Assembly (NCBI GenBank): GCA_022577435.1
Contig: JAKOON010000007.1
Span: 13,920,426-13,984,425 of the forward strand
Length of the DNA: 64,000 bases
From: Embiotoca jacksoni
Taxonomy: Eukaryota; Chordata; Actinopteri; Embiotocidae
Reading direction: 5' to 3'
Shown here in pieces: positions 26,701 through 39,200 of this stretch; the stretch's first letter is position 1; the number at the start of each line of letters is the position of its first letter. The translations under genes were made by a program, and so were the position numbers. The notes under the pieces are model-generated. The model was not told the DNA's origin. It made no database searches and was given only the letters and a program-made list of their open reading frames with translations.

Positions 26701-29700
26701 GTTTGAGTTCGGTTGGCAAAGAATTCCACATGCTGAACCGTCCGGTTGGAGAACAATGTTTGTCCAAACAATCACTGTGCTTATAGCCTTTGCCAGTCTG
26801 GATGGCCATTTCAGTCCATTTCGGGAGAAAGAGACTTGAGAAGAATGAATTGCACGGGGAGCTGTAATGCTGCCAATCGACATCATGTTATTTATTTAGA
26901 CACGGCTGACATTTGGATTCAGCAGGCGCGTTCGTTATTTTTTTAAGTCGGCCTTGAAAGGCATTTTTTTCTCCACGCTACCTTTGTTTTTTTCAGGGGC
27001 TTTTTAAAAATTGCATGATTTTAATGCTGGTCTTGTTTCAAGCATTAATTAACTAGAGTAAGACTGTGTTGATTATTAACTCTCTAGTGCATTAAACTCT
27101 CAGCATTAGGTCTTTGAAATGAGTTGCAGAAAACTATATTTTGTTTTTAGCTGCTTATACTGTGTAATTTGCAGTTGCAGTCTGTTTTGTCTTTAAATAC
27201 ATTGATGGCCTCTTGAATTTGCTGTATTCATACTTTAGTGATAAAAGACGTTGTCAGCTGAAAGAATATTTGCTTAAAAGAAATCTACTTAAATTTGGAA
27301 CCAACACGCAAAGCCTGTAATTTGTCTCTGCATTGCCCAGCGAAGTCTTTATGTATGTCTCGTCGAAATGCCGATGGCCATTTGTTGTTCCACATTTAAA
27401 AAGTAGCGTGATTTCCTTGGAATAGTGCAGCCACAGAGGCATATTTTCAGACACGTACATTATATTGGATTCCCACAAAGTGACAGCGGCCTGTTCACTA
27501 GCCAAACTCACCACATGCCTGTTCACGATGACTCCTGTATCTAAATGTGAGCTCCCACCTCTCATCAGGAAAGTGCGAATCCAGAGAGGCTCATCTGTAT
27601 TTTTGTCTAAGTCTCCAAAGTGTTTAATGAGAGTTGGCGGAGGCCTCTGTAGCAGATCAGATGGGTTGCATGCTGGGAGAGACACAGGGAGCTGTGGAGG
27701 AGGAGGAGTAGGCTGAGGCTAAAGCCCGAGGCTCAGAGCAGAGCAGATCAACACTTGAGACAGCGAGTAGCCAAACTATGTACGGGCTTATCTCCATTTC
27801 TTCTTCCCCTCGCTGCCTCCTTCTTCTCCTTTGTCTCTATCCCAGCATATCCCACTGAAATATTCCACGTAATTCTGCAGTCCAGCCCTCACCCTTTTAT
27901 CGACTCTGCCCCTGCACTGACGTGCGGTCAGAGCCAGCACTGATGGCAAAATGTCAGCTCACACCAACATTTCCAACAAAGACAAACGGTACCTGAGCCA
28001 AAAGCAAATAGTTAGTCCCCAGTTTTGGAAGCGACACAGTGACACCCACCCCGCTCAAATGAACTGAACTGTTGCCTGATATGAGAGTGAACGTCAAACA
28101 ACCTGAAGAGATTTCTAACTCGTGTGAATTATTTCAATATAGTACTGATCCCTCAGGCTCGCCAGAGGAGTCGTGAGAATTCTACTAGATGAAAAATAAA
28201 CAGACTCGGGGCTGGTGTATTTGTGCACGCGCACTCGTGTGTGTTTGCAAAAGTACGTGTTGTACACATGCAAGATAGCACCCATATGTCTACTGTCTGT
28301 ACTGCAGGCAAAAGTCTCATTCTACTTTGGAAGTAAGTAGTCATATGTTTCTTTATATTATCATAGATTGCTCTGGAAAGTCCATATTTTATCCCGAGAA
28401 TAAATAAAGGTTTCGGCTAATAAATGTGACAGCAGCACACATTAGTTCTGTGTGAAAAGATGGTGGCCATCTGGTGACAGCCTTGCATCATTTTTAATCA
28501 TTTGGTGACATTTGTTTTGGCCCAGCCTCTTCATATGTCATTCTGTCTCATTTTGCTTTGTTTTAGTGATTTAGTCAACATAAACGAGTAAACTCGCCTT
28601 TGTTCAGTTATTGATTACAATTGACTCCACAATCAGCAAGAAAAATCTAATATTTTTGTATTAGATTTGTAAAAATTTCAGACTCTGTTGTATCACTCTC
28701 TTCTGTGGCTTCTTTCCCATCAGCCTTTGAACACTTGGATTAGGGCTGGTTACTGTGCACACGTGTGTTGACGGGACAGTGGAGGCAGAGGGGGCGACCT
28801 GCTGGTCTCAGCAGTACTTGTCTACCTCCTTGTGTTCCCCTCAAGGACACAAAAACCATAGGTGTTCGATGATCTCGGACTGTGTCCATCAGCAGCCTTT
28901 GTCGTTCTGAACAGCAAAGCCTCAAACAGGCCCTCCTACTGATCCGCAGAGAATGGTTGGATTCCTCTTTGCTTCTCCCCTCAGCAACATGTCCAAATGG
29001 GGGCTTGCCACTGGGTTATTGTATTACTGTCCCTCCTCAGAGACCTGCCTGACCTGAAACCTGTGGTGCTGCATGATGGAAAATCAGCTGTGGTCTTTTG
29101 CAGTGGTGCTAACAACCTCTTTCTGGGAATTTGATAAGGAAAACCGGGGCTGAGGATTAAAATTTTCTTACATGGAAAGTAAAAGGATGATGTTTGGTTC
29201 TAATTTCAGTCATAAATTTGAATAAAATAAATGCAGTGGTGTTGATTTACTTGCTTCACTGCATTTATTGTGCCACCTTACTTTTTTATGGAGTTAAGAG
29301 AGAGATCCTTTTATGCTTTATCCTATACATTTACTTTATATCTGCTTCTGTGGAAATACATGAAACATGTCGGTGTTCAGAAACGGGCCATCCAGGACTG
29401 TTTGTGCATCCTCATCTTACTTTGATTTTCCTTAGCCTTGAGTCGCAGTGCTTGTGTCTCATCCAAATTCTCGTGCATTTCTACACCAATCTCCTTGTTT
29501 GAAAATGTCATTTGCATGGCCATTAGTCTTGCTTTGTGGTGGAAAAGAGAAGTAGAATTTCATCACCTCATCGGGGCTGATGTTGATTTCATCTCTTTAT
29601 TTCACAGTGGTGTGGATAAACTGAGGGACGACATAATATATTCATTAGGATGTAATTTGCTATTCAATCATTCTCATTCCCAGCCTGGATAATCAGCCCA

Positions 29701-30183
29701 CTGGCCCACGGATGGGTCCACTCAATGCCAAACAAGGACAATTATCTGATTGGTTCTGCTCTCTCTGCCAAATGGATCTGACTGCAAAAAGGGCCCAAGC
29801 TGTGTCAGCATCCCTCCACACACACATGCACACGCATACACAGCAGGCATTTGAGTACATGCATGAGCAAACATAAAGACTTGTGTGGGAGCAAGGTTTA
29901 ATTCACACACTTTGTCCAATGGCGGCTTTTATCTGATTTTCCAATTGGAGGTTTAGCTTGAAAACCAAATAAAATCAGTACTTGTTACAGTTATGCAATA
30001 ATAGGTAGCTTCACCCTCAGTAACATCTCACTTATGTTTTTTTAAGCAAAGCCTCATGACCTGTAGTGGGTCAGACCTGCTCTCTGGAGGTCATGCCCCT
30101 TGCGCTCTCTATTGCTAGGATTAATGACCACTAAGGTTTTCTCGCCCTTAGGTCAGTCAGGGGAAGGGTTGCTGCTGACATAG

Positions 30184-30255
<72 letters not shown>

Positions 30256-33200
30256 AGGTGATTCTCATCTGGTCCCCTTCACCCTTCCATTTGGGAGAGA
30301 GAAAGAGTGAAACAGTGGTGGTTCTCTCCCCCCCCCCCCCCCCCCCCCCCCCCGAGAGCTCATTACTACTCTTTTTCCCATTAGCCCTATGGTAACCTTA
30401 CCCAGGCCTGGTGCTGTGTCACTCTCAATATCACTCTCAGCCACCACCACCACCGGCCATAATGCCAAATTACCCCCACCTTTGCAAAACAGCCTCCCCT
30501 CTGTGTGTGGTAAAACTGCTGATATTTCTTACAGTCATGCATGCTCAGAACTATTAGCCCGTTTCCATTTGTTTCATTTTGCTTGTGCAGATGTTGGGGT
30601 GTTTGAAGTTATTGTTAGGCTGCAGGTATAATGTACAGTCTTCTTTGTTCAGAGTAATGCCGCCTGTATTGTGTCTTGGCTTCAGTTACTGCAGGCAGCA
30701 CTACATTTGCTACAGTAACATACTGTTTGACAAAGAAATCAAATAAAGGTGAGGTAGTTTTCTCTCACAAAAGCTCATTTAATTTGAGAATTTTAAAACT
30801 TTTGTTATTTCTGTGTGCTTGTATGTTTGACAGTACACCAGAGGACCAATATCTCAGGGGTTAAATTCTTTGTTTGTTGACAGCTGGGTCTACCAGGCCA
30901 CAGCACCTTCCACAGCAGCCTCGTACCGTTGGGGTTTAACTTAGTTGCATCTGATTTCCATGTTTAAAATAAACAATGAAAGCAGAGTAGAGACAATATG
31001 GCTCTCCTCAGCAGTTTTACATGCTTTGGTTTCCCTGTGCAACTGCTGGATTTGAGTGTGTGCAAGTGGATTTGCATGTCTTTATAAGGGTTTCTTACCA
31101 GGTTTCCATTTTAGTGCAAGTAGATTTGCACAGGACGGCAACAGAGTTTTCTACCAGCTGTTCTTGTCTCGCACGCAAATACACCACTGCTTTTACACCA
31201 CTGTTGCATCTGAACTTCACCATGTAGAGTTTGACCAGTTCACGCTGTTTGTAAAAAGGAATTATAGCCCGGGTTATTGAAACTGTTCAGCATGTTTTCC
31301 AATCAATAGTTTTTCCCCTGTGAACTAAAATCAAAGTGTTTGAAGTGAATCAGTTTGAGATTTTGCTGCTGCGCATGTGTTTGTGCTCACCCATGTTTCT
31401 TTTTTTCTGTGTGTTTGTAGTGGACGGAGGCTGGAGTGAGTGGAGCAAGTGGTCTGCGTGTGGCGCAGACTGTTCGATGTGGAGGAGCAGGGAGTGCACA
31501 CAGCCCTCACCTGGCACCGGGGGCAAAGACTGCCAGGGGCTGGACCTCCAATCTCTCAACTGTACCAGTGAGCAGTGTCCACAGAGTGAGTACACACAAC
31601 CACCCACGTATTACTAACTATACTTTCACTGTTCAACTCAGCAGATCAATAGAAAAGTTTTTGCCACTTTTTGGCTACATGATCAGTAGACTGTTGTTTT
31701 GTTTATTATAACTAGGCCAATGAGTGGCAAATTAATACTTTAGGATTAGTATATGTACTCAAAACATTTGAGAGGTTCATCCAGAAAGGAAACTGCTGAT
31801 TAATAAAGACAGTTTATACAAAACTATCAACATTTTTGAGAATACAACAACAAGTAGATCACAAACATTTTCTGGAGAATGGGTGGACAGGATTAGCATC
31901 AGTTGAGCTCTGTGGCTAGTGGAGAATTTTTTTTTAAATTTTTTTTTTTATTAAACTTATTCCACTTTGGAAAGATGAGCCGTACTCTTCCTTTTATCAG
32001 ATCAAATAAATATTTTATGGCATCTTATGGCATCAGCTTCTTGTAATAGATGTTGACGTCATCTAATAAAGGGGTTCATAAAGGAGAGATGTCCATCTCA
32101 TCAGACACCAGACAAAACATTCATCTGCAGCCCACTGCTGGCTCATCCTTACCTGTGACCTTTTCAAATGATCATTTCTAATTAACGCTGGTACAACACT
32201 TGCAGCTAAGATAATACACCATCTTATGTGGGCCGGTGCTGTGTTGCTCTGTGACCTATTAATAGCGCTGAGAACTAAAGCATCTCTCTTCTGTTTAAGA
32301 CATAACCTGCCAGATGAAGTGACTCAGGTCAAATCGGTAGTGAAAGCATACACGGCTGGGGCGTATGTTTCCACTGCGATTCTTCTCAGTGTGTGTTTAT
32401 GTATTTATGTCATGCAAATCCAGAATACCCCTGTGACCCTGTTCAGGATAAAGTGGGTATAGATAATGGATGGATGGATGGATGGATGGATGGATGGATG
32501 GATGGACGGATGGACGGACGGACGGACGGACATCCAGTATATAGATTGTATATAGGAAGCTGAATGACCAATCTGTATAACCTTTTTTATTGAAACCAGA
32601 TACTACTGTGGTGCCACTCCCCTGTGTGTCATTAATAGGGCATGTGCGTACTGTCAGGATTACAAACTGCAGAGCTTCTACAGCCCAAGCCGGCAGCTGA
32701 GTGGAAAGTGGCACCACAGGGTCTACTGCGGACCAGATGGACATGAAGGGAGAGCTCTGTCACTCCCTACAGATATCAAAGACAGAAAGATAGTGCAGCT
32801 TCCCATCCAAAGACAATGAGTCTCAGTGTGGCATCTCATAAAGGAAATGTTATAAATAGTGTGCTCTTCAGCTGATCTGAATGGTAAACACTGAGTTGTA
32901 ATGGGGATTCAGTTAACATGGGCCAGTAAATTAATAAACTGAATTATGTATCTTGCACTGATTGATGCGATCAAATGGACTTGATGCAGGGAGAGGGGGC
33001 GTTTGGGTTTGCAGAACATCAGTTGAGATCTAATGTATATGGATGTTGCTTTGTGTGTATGTGTTGGTACTATGCAAGGACGTGCATGCATGCGTGTTTG
33101 TTACCCGATAGCTGAGTTTGGCTGGTGCAGTGAACCAGGCAGCTCAGTCGGCCCATCATCAAAGGTCAGCAGCTCCTCCCCAGAGAGGCAAGATATATAC

Positions 33201-36200
33201 ACAAAGATGCCAGTCATTTTGCCACATACACACACAAACTCACGCACAGAGTCACTCAGTATTTACACTGACAGTGCAGAGTGGAGTGCTGGCCTCTGAA
33301 GAATGTCTGTCCCAATCTGTTCCCAGCAGATGCGTTTCCATAGACAATTGCTGTGTGAAGTATTATAATAAGCAAAATAGCAAGATGGTTTTGCCTTGTC
33401 AGCAACTCCTATACTTCAACCACGTCTGCAGGCTATTAGCTGAGATGGAAAACTTCCTGCTGAAACAAAAGGCACCCTTCTCTTCTAGTGTAATCGAACA
33501 AAACAACTGCAGAGTGAGCCAACGTCACCCTGCAACAAAAGCTGTCATCAGTCTGAAGACCTCACGAGCGTCTCTAATCTCCCTCATTAAGCCAGAAATG
33601 ACATATGTTAGATGAGGTTATTGTTTTTGAGTGTTGCATATGAGAATCAGCGTGCAGCGCCATGCTTTGTGTTACAGCTCGGAAATGAACAGATCTAGAC
33701 CCAGACAGGATCGTTTTCATAAAGCAAACAAGTGAAGCCCAAAATGTAGCTATGCAAAATGCGTACAGGGAAATAATAAACATGCTGGCAGCGTGCCATA
33801 GCCAAAATGGCAGACAGGTGTTAGAGGGCACAGAGAGGATAGTGGGAAAAATAATAGTGCTCATATTCTCCAGCACAGGAAATTAGGACAACATAAAAAC
33901 AATTATTTGGCTTAATGTGTGTAATGAAGGTAATGAACTTAATTTGTGGCTGCATCCCATTTTGGGGTGTCACAAATGATTGTGCAAAGTACATCAAACA
34001 ATTAATTTGTTTTTAGTCTGTTTTGGAATTTTAGGGCTAATTTGGTGGGACGGCAGCGGATGTTTTTGTCATTGGTTTGTTTGTCAGAGCGGGGTCGCAG
34101 TGCTGTGTGGAAAATGAAGGTACATTTATTTTGGGCCATATTTCACCAGGACCGGCTGAGGGATGGGACTGTATTGTGGAGATAGTAATGGTCACGTTCA
34201 CTTTGAGAGTTTTAGTAGCCATATTTCCCTGACCTTAAGAACTCCGGTGTTATTCATCTTCGGGCGAGTGACTAGGATTGGCCATGGGATGAAATATATT
34301 CTCAGGTCTCATGATAAATGCCCAGGGAGGAGGCGCAGGAGGCTCCAAAGTTCTTACTTATCAATGCAGGAGAGAGAAAGGAGCCGGCAGAGAGAGTTTA
34401 GCGCTATCAGTTGCGGGCATTGTCCTGACTGTCAATAGAGTGGGAGTCCAAACTTCAACAGGAGCCAGAATGAATGGAGATGAATTACACCGGCCCATCT
34501 CAAGTCAGAAACTGATCGCTAACCAGCTAGCCCTGGAGTGAGTCTGAGGAGCTGAACTGAAAGCTAAGGGACAGGGGAGCAAACAGAGATTGGCCCAGGG
34601 TCAACTCTGAAAAAAGCTCATCACATCCACAGATTATCCGCAGGCGGGTGTCAATCATGACGAGAGGTCACACACAAAGAGAATCAGAAGTTCTTTGCCA
34701 GCAATTAAGTCAAGTGGAAATGAACGATGGGATGACGGATGGCAGAGAGGAAGAGAGGTAGGTTGGTATGGAGGGTGTGCAGAAAGAGAGGGAGAGAGAG
34801 GGCACATTAGAAAGGGACTAAACTAAAGCCCGTCCAATTATAAAAACCTGATTCGCTGTGTCAATTAAAGTGTGATGAATGTCCTTTCAATTATTGGCTG
34901 GCATCATGAAAATCAATGAGTGGGGGCCACTGGGAGCCGAGAGCAGTTGCTGGTCAGGGTTGTAGTGAGCATCGGGATCGTTTCATTGTGACACCTGGTG
35001 GGTCAGATAAAACTTCACTCGGTGATGCTCCGATAAACCACCCGAGATTACAGAATAGAGAAAGAAGGAGATGGAGAGAGAGGAAGAGTGCGATAGAGAG
35101 AGTTGTATGATTGACTGGCTTTATTGTCTGGGTGCAAGAATGATGAGTGCAGGGGAAAAGGAGAAGAGATACTGGATCTAAGGCTAGCTAGGTGTCTTTG
35201 GTGTGCCCTTAGAAAGTAAACAGCCAGTGGCCAGTGGCCAATCTGAGGCTATGTTTATCCAATCAGAAGAGACCAGTCGGCTCGTGTCCTTGCTGACGGG
35301 TGTTGTTTTGTCTATAGTCAGACTACACATCTCTCAAACTGCAGCACTCGAAGTCCAAATATCACAGCGTCATCTGGCCTTTGACTCACCAAGACAATTG
35401 GATTTGGGAACTTTAATGAGAGGTTCAGCTGTAGTCGCTGCCTCTTTTTTTGGAGCTCACTGTGGAAGGTGGAAGGTTTAGCCGGGCTGCTTGCATTTAA
35501 GCACCTCTATTTCTCCCTGAGGAGATCCAGAGGGGAATCAGAGGAGAGAGGCACAAGCAGGTAAATGGAGAAGCTGAGAGGTGCAGGGAGGCTGTGCACC
35601 TTGCTGGCACCGGGTTGGACTCACTTTCAGAACTGCCTTAATTCTTCAACAAGGTGCTGGAAACATCCCTCAGCCATATTGATCCATATTTACATGATAG
35701 CATCACACTTTGCTGCACATTTGTGGGCAGCACTTTCATGATATGGATCTCCAGTTCCACCACATCCCAAAGGTGCTCTAATTGGACTGAGATCTGGTGA
35801 CTGTGGAGGTCGTTTGAATGCACTGAACTCATTGTCATGTTCAAGAAACCCGTCTGAGATGATGAGCTTTGAGACATGGTGGGTTATCCTGCTAAAATTA
35901 GCCAATGGAAGATGGGTACACTGTGGTGATAAAGAGATGGACATGGTGAGCAACAATACCCAAGCAGGCAGTGTTATTTAAATGATGCCCCATTTGGCAC
36001 CAAAGGGCCCAAATTGTGAAAAGAATTACATCCCACTGACCATTACACCCCCCGCCACTAGCCAGACCTGTTGACACAAGGTGGGATGGATCAATGCTTT
36101 CATACCAAATTCTGACCGTACCATTTGAATGTTGCAGCACAGACTCATTATGTGCCCACCCTTTCCTGTTCTTTAGCTGGCAGAGGTGTGGTCTTCTGCT

Positions 36201-39200
36201 CCTGTGGCGCATCTGCTTCAAGGTTCGGCATATTGTGCATTCAGACTGCTCCTCTGTCAACAACAAAACAGGCGATCTTGTGTTTATCTTCAGCCCGTCA
36301 TTCACAATTGATTACATGTCAAGAGATCGCTGGCATTACAGAGATCTGCCATTGAGGTTAGCTTCATATAATCCCGCTACTTAAAGTATCAGATTGTACT
36401 GAGGTAATCACCCATAAAATAAATTCTGGCATTTTTCTTAAAGACCCGAGTATGTCAGGCAGCTTTGTCCAAAGAAATAGATTTTTCAAGGGAAAAGGAG
36501 AATGCAAGGACAAACACATGAAAAGAGATGAATAGAAATGAGAGACGCAAAAAGGAAAAATACTTTTTTCTGTTTTTTTTTTTTGTTGTTGGTTTTTTTT
36601 TTTTTTCAATTTTACTGTTTGCAGTCTTCTAATTTAATTGTGCCTTTCTCATGTCACAGATTTTCTAAATACCAATTAAAACTTGTCAAATCTGTGTTTT
36701 AAAGATTGAATGCAGCTCCTGTCAAGTGGTAGGATTAAACTGTGGTGGAAAAACACCATGGCAGTCAGGAGATATTCATGGGAATGTGACGTATGTAATA
36801 TTCATCAAGTTGATTTTGACACAGACCTTTTATTGATGCTCATTGCTAAAATGCGTATCATGCATGCCGTCACTCACAGGCACATGCTGTCTCCCCTTTT
36901 AGTCTTTTTGTTTTGACCTTCTTTAATTCAGATTTTCCTTCTTGTACGTCTGCTCCTCTCTTCCTGCTTCTGTCCTCCTTTTGTTGTCAACTCGCCACAT
37001 GTCAGCCCACAGCGCTAACCTTTGCTGTTGTTCTCCGTCCCTCTAAGCTGCACTGTTCAATGCATCCCCTCCTTGACTGTGTTCAGTTGACAGCGCTACG
37101 CCCCCGTGGCTCCCCGGCACAATGGCCCTCCACAAAGGCCCCAGGAGCATCCTCCACCTCCGCCACCAAATTCCCCCAGCCCAGAGAGACAGCCTTAGCA
37201 AATCCAATTCCCCTGCAAAACACACACACGCACACACACACTATACACACACAATACACACATAATTGCACGCACACATTGATGTTTGTCTGGGCTTAGC
37301 TGTCATCTTCGTACTGTACTTTAGGGAGAGAGATACTCATACGCTTTTGTGAGAGGTGCTACAGTTTCATAAGCAAATCCTTCACTTTTCCTCTTTCCCT
37401 CTTGAGAGTGTTGTATGCTTAAAGAAAGAGAAAACCAGACAGTAAAAAGAAGGAGCATGCTGGACAGAAATATGTTTATTCAGAGCAGAAATTAAGTGAT
37501 ACTACAGGAGCTGGTTCTTTCTCACAGGTTGACATTGAGGCTGTGGACTTTTAGAAATAATTAAAACAGTGATCTAAAATTCTCTTAACTTGGTATCAAT
37601 CAGTCACGAACAAAGTCAGACAAATTTAGGAGGCACAAAAGAAATGTATAACTGATTTAATGCTATTAAACAAGTCATCAAGTGAGACCTTTGCACAGAA
37701 CTTAATAAAATATGCTGCAGCCACACACATTGGGATTACTATTTGACACCGGAGGGAATTTTTCTGTCTTGATCAATAATTTCTCTCCTGTGTCGTCCTC
37801 TTGCAGCAGTGAGTGGGGCCGAGGACGTGGCGCTGTACGTGGGCATGGTGGCGGTCGCACTGTGTCTGACTCTGCTGCTCATCGTGGTCGTCCTGGTTTA
37901 CCGGCGCAAGAAGGAGGACCTGGATGCTGACGTGGCCGACTCCTCCATCCTCACCACTGGCTTCCAGCCCATGGGCATCAAGCCCAGCAAGCCAGGTGTG
38001 TGGGCACCGCGGCCACGCAGGCCTCCCCCCCACAGCAGTAGGACACTGTTCTTTGTTCTACCCTCGTCTGTGCATCCGTCGGTCTGTCCATCTTCCCACC
38101 GTGACTGCAGCACTCATCTACATGTACTCCTGATCCTTTTTGTTTGTGATTGTGGAGGTGCTATGAATGTGTTTAAAGTGGTGTGTGGTCTAAGCAAGAT
38201 TTACTATGGTGTGTGTGTGTGTGTGTGTGTGTGTGGTACACAAGCTGTTTATTTGCCTGCCTGACACATTATGTTTCGCCACCACCTCATTGTCAGGAAA
38301 TGTACCCACTCTGTTTACTGCCTGTGTGGACCCTCTGAGGTTTAACAGCGAGTAATAGAAATACAACTGTGTGAGTTGGATGGAGATGGGGAACTGGGTT
38401 GCAGTGCCTGTGATTCAGCGTGGAAAAAAAGCCTTTATACATTGTGGATGCTAAGCTGTATCTGAGTTCTGTTTGGAATTGATTGTGTGGTTGCTAAAGA
38501 GACAGACAGTGAGCGAGAGAGGGTGTGGGGGCGGGGGGGAGGGGGCTGGCTTTGACTGGCTTTGGGTGGAATTTGTGTTGTGTATTGTTGAGAGTGTGTG
38601 AGTGCTCTGTTTTCTGCACCATGTGTCTTTTTCTGTGTATGTTTCGGTTTTCTGTGTTGTGTTGCAACAGCTTTAGAGAGTGTGAGGTCTGTCTCTGTGA
38701 TGTAGGAACCCCCCCCCCCCCCCCCCTCCTCAAACACCCACCCGCCACTCATGGAGATTCACACATTTGCTTTTGTCTGTGTCCGTTTTTTTATTGTTTA
38801 AATAGAGAACTCCCATTTGCTCACCATCCAGCCTGATCTAACCACCACCACCACCAGTTACCAAGGCACGCTGCGCTCGCGCCACGACGGCACAGGAAAG
38901 TTTTCAATGACCAACGGGCCTCTGCTGGACCCGCTCCCCAACGGATCGCACACCCTGCACAACGGCAAGCTTAACTCTGACCCTGCTGAGTTTGTGAGCA
39001 GGCTGTCCACTCAGAGCTACTTTAAAACGCTGTCTCGCGATGTAGCCAACACCTCCTACGGGACCTTCAACTTCCTTGGTGGGAGGCTGACAATCCCCAA
39101 CACAGGTGAGTTCCTCCTTTATGTCCATTTAGGTTTCTCTTTTACAGCTGTTGTTCAGTCTAATTGATTCAGACAAAGAACACAAAGATTCATTGTTGCC

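Larger units (their letters stand above)
24446..31420 (+). other. unc5a intron between the two TSP exons (6,975 bases)
   Basis: Holds a purine-rich block at about 25050-25210, a CCCCAG repeat at 25971-25990, a decayed interspersed repeat at about 26335-26910, a 143-codon minus-strand open frame at 27254-27685, and adjoining GT and poly-C tracts at 30185-30353. The acceptor is TGTTTGTAG. No gene is supported. Confidence 0.85.
31586..37806 (+). other. unc5a intron before the membrane exon (6,221 bases)
   Basis: Contains a SINE-type tail plus GGAT repeat near 32423-32530, purine-rich blocks at about 34740-34810 and 35040-35105, the second dead Tc1 copy at about 35597-36320, a T-rich stretch near 36570-36606 and CA-rich sequence at 37218-37280. 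It ends in TTGCAGCAG, a tandem acceptor. No gene is supported. Confidence 0.85.
37996..38805 (+). other. unc5a intron between membrane exon and linker exon (810 bases)
   Basis: The coding frame continues open into this intron up to a stop at 38262, starting GVWAPRPRRPPPH. It contains a GT repeat (38209-38234), a G-rich run (38521-38546) and an 18-base C run (38709-38726). The acceptor is AAATAG with T-rich sequence before it. Confidence 0.85.

Noticed and set aside
32467..32530. Regular short repeats that might suggest a CRISPR-like array
   Set aside because: It is a GGAT/GGAC tetranucleotide microsatellite attached to a SINE-type tail, with no spacers.
33118..33615. 165-codon + strand open frame
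   Set aside because: Low-complexity HTQTHAQSHS region from a CA-rich stretch, no domain recognised, and no splice sites fitting unc5a phases.
35203..35481. Open frame of 92 codons near the second Tc1 copy
   Set aside because: Not part of the transposon, no domain, and in ordinary intron sequence.
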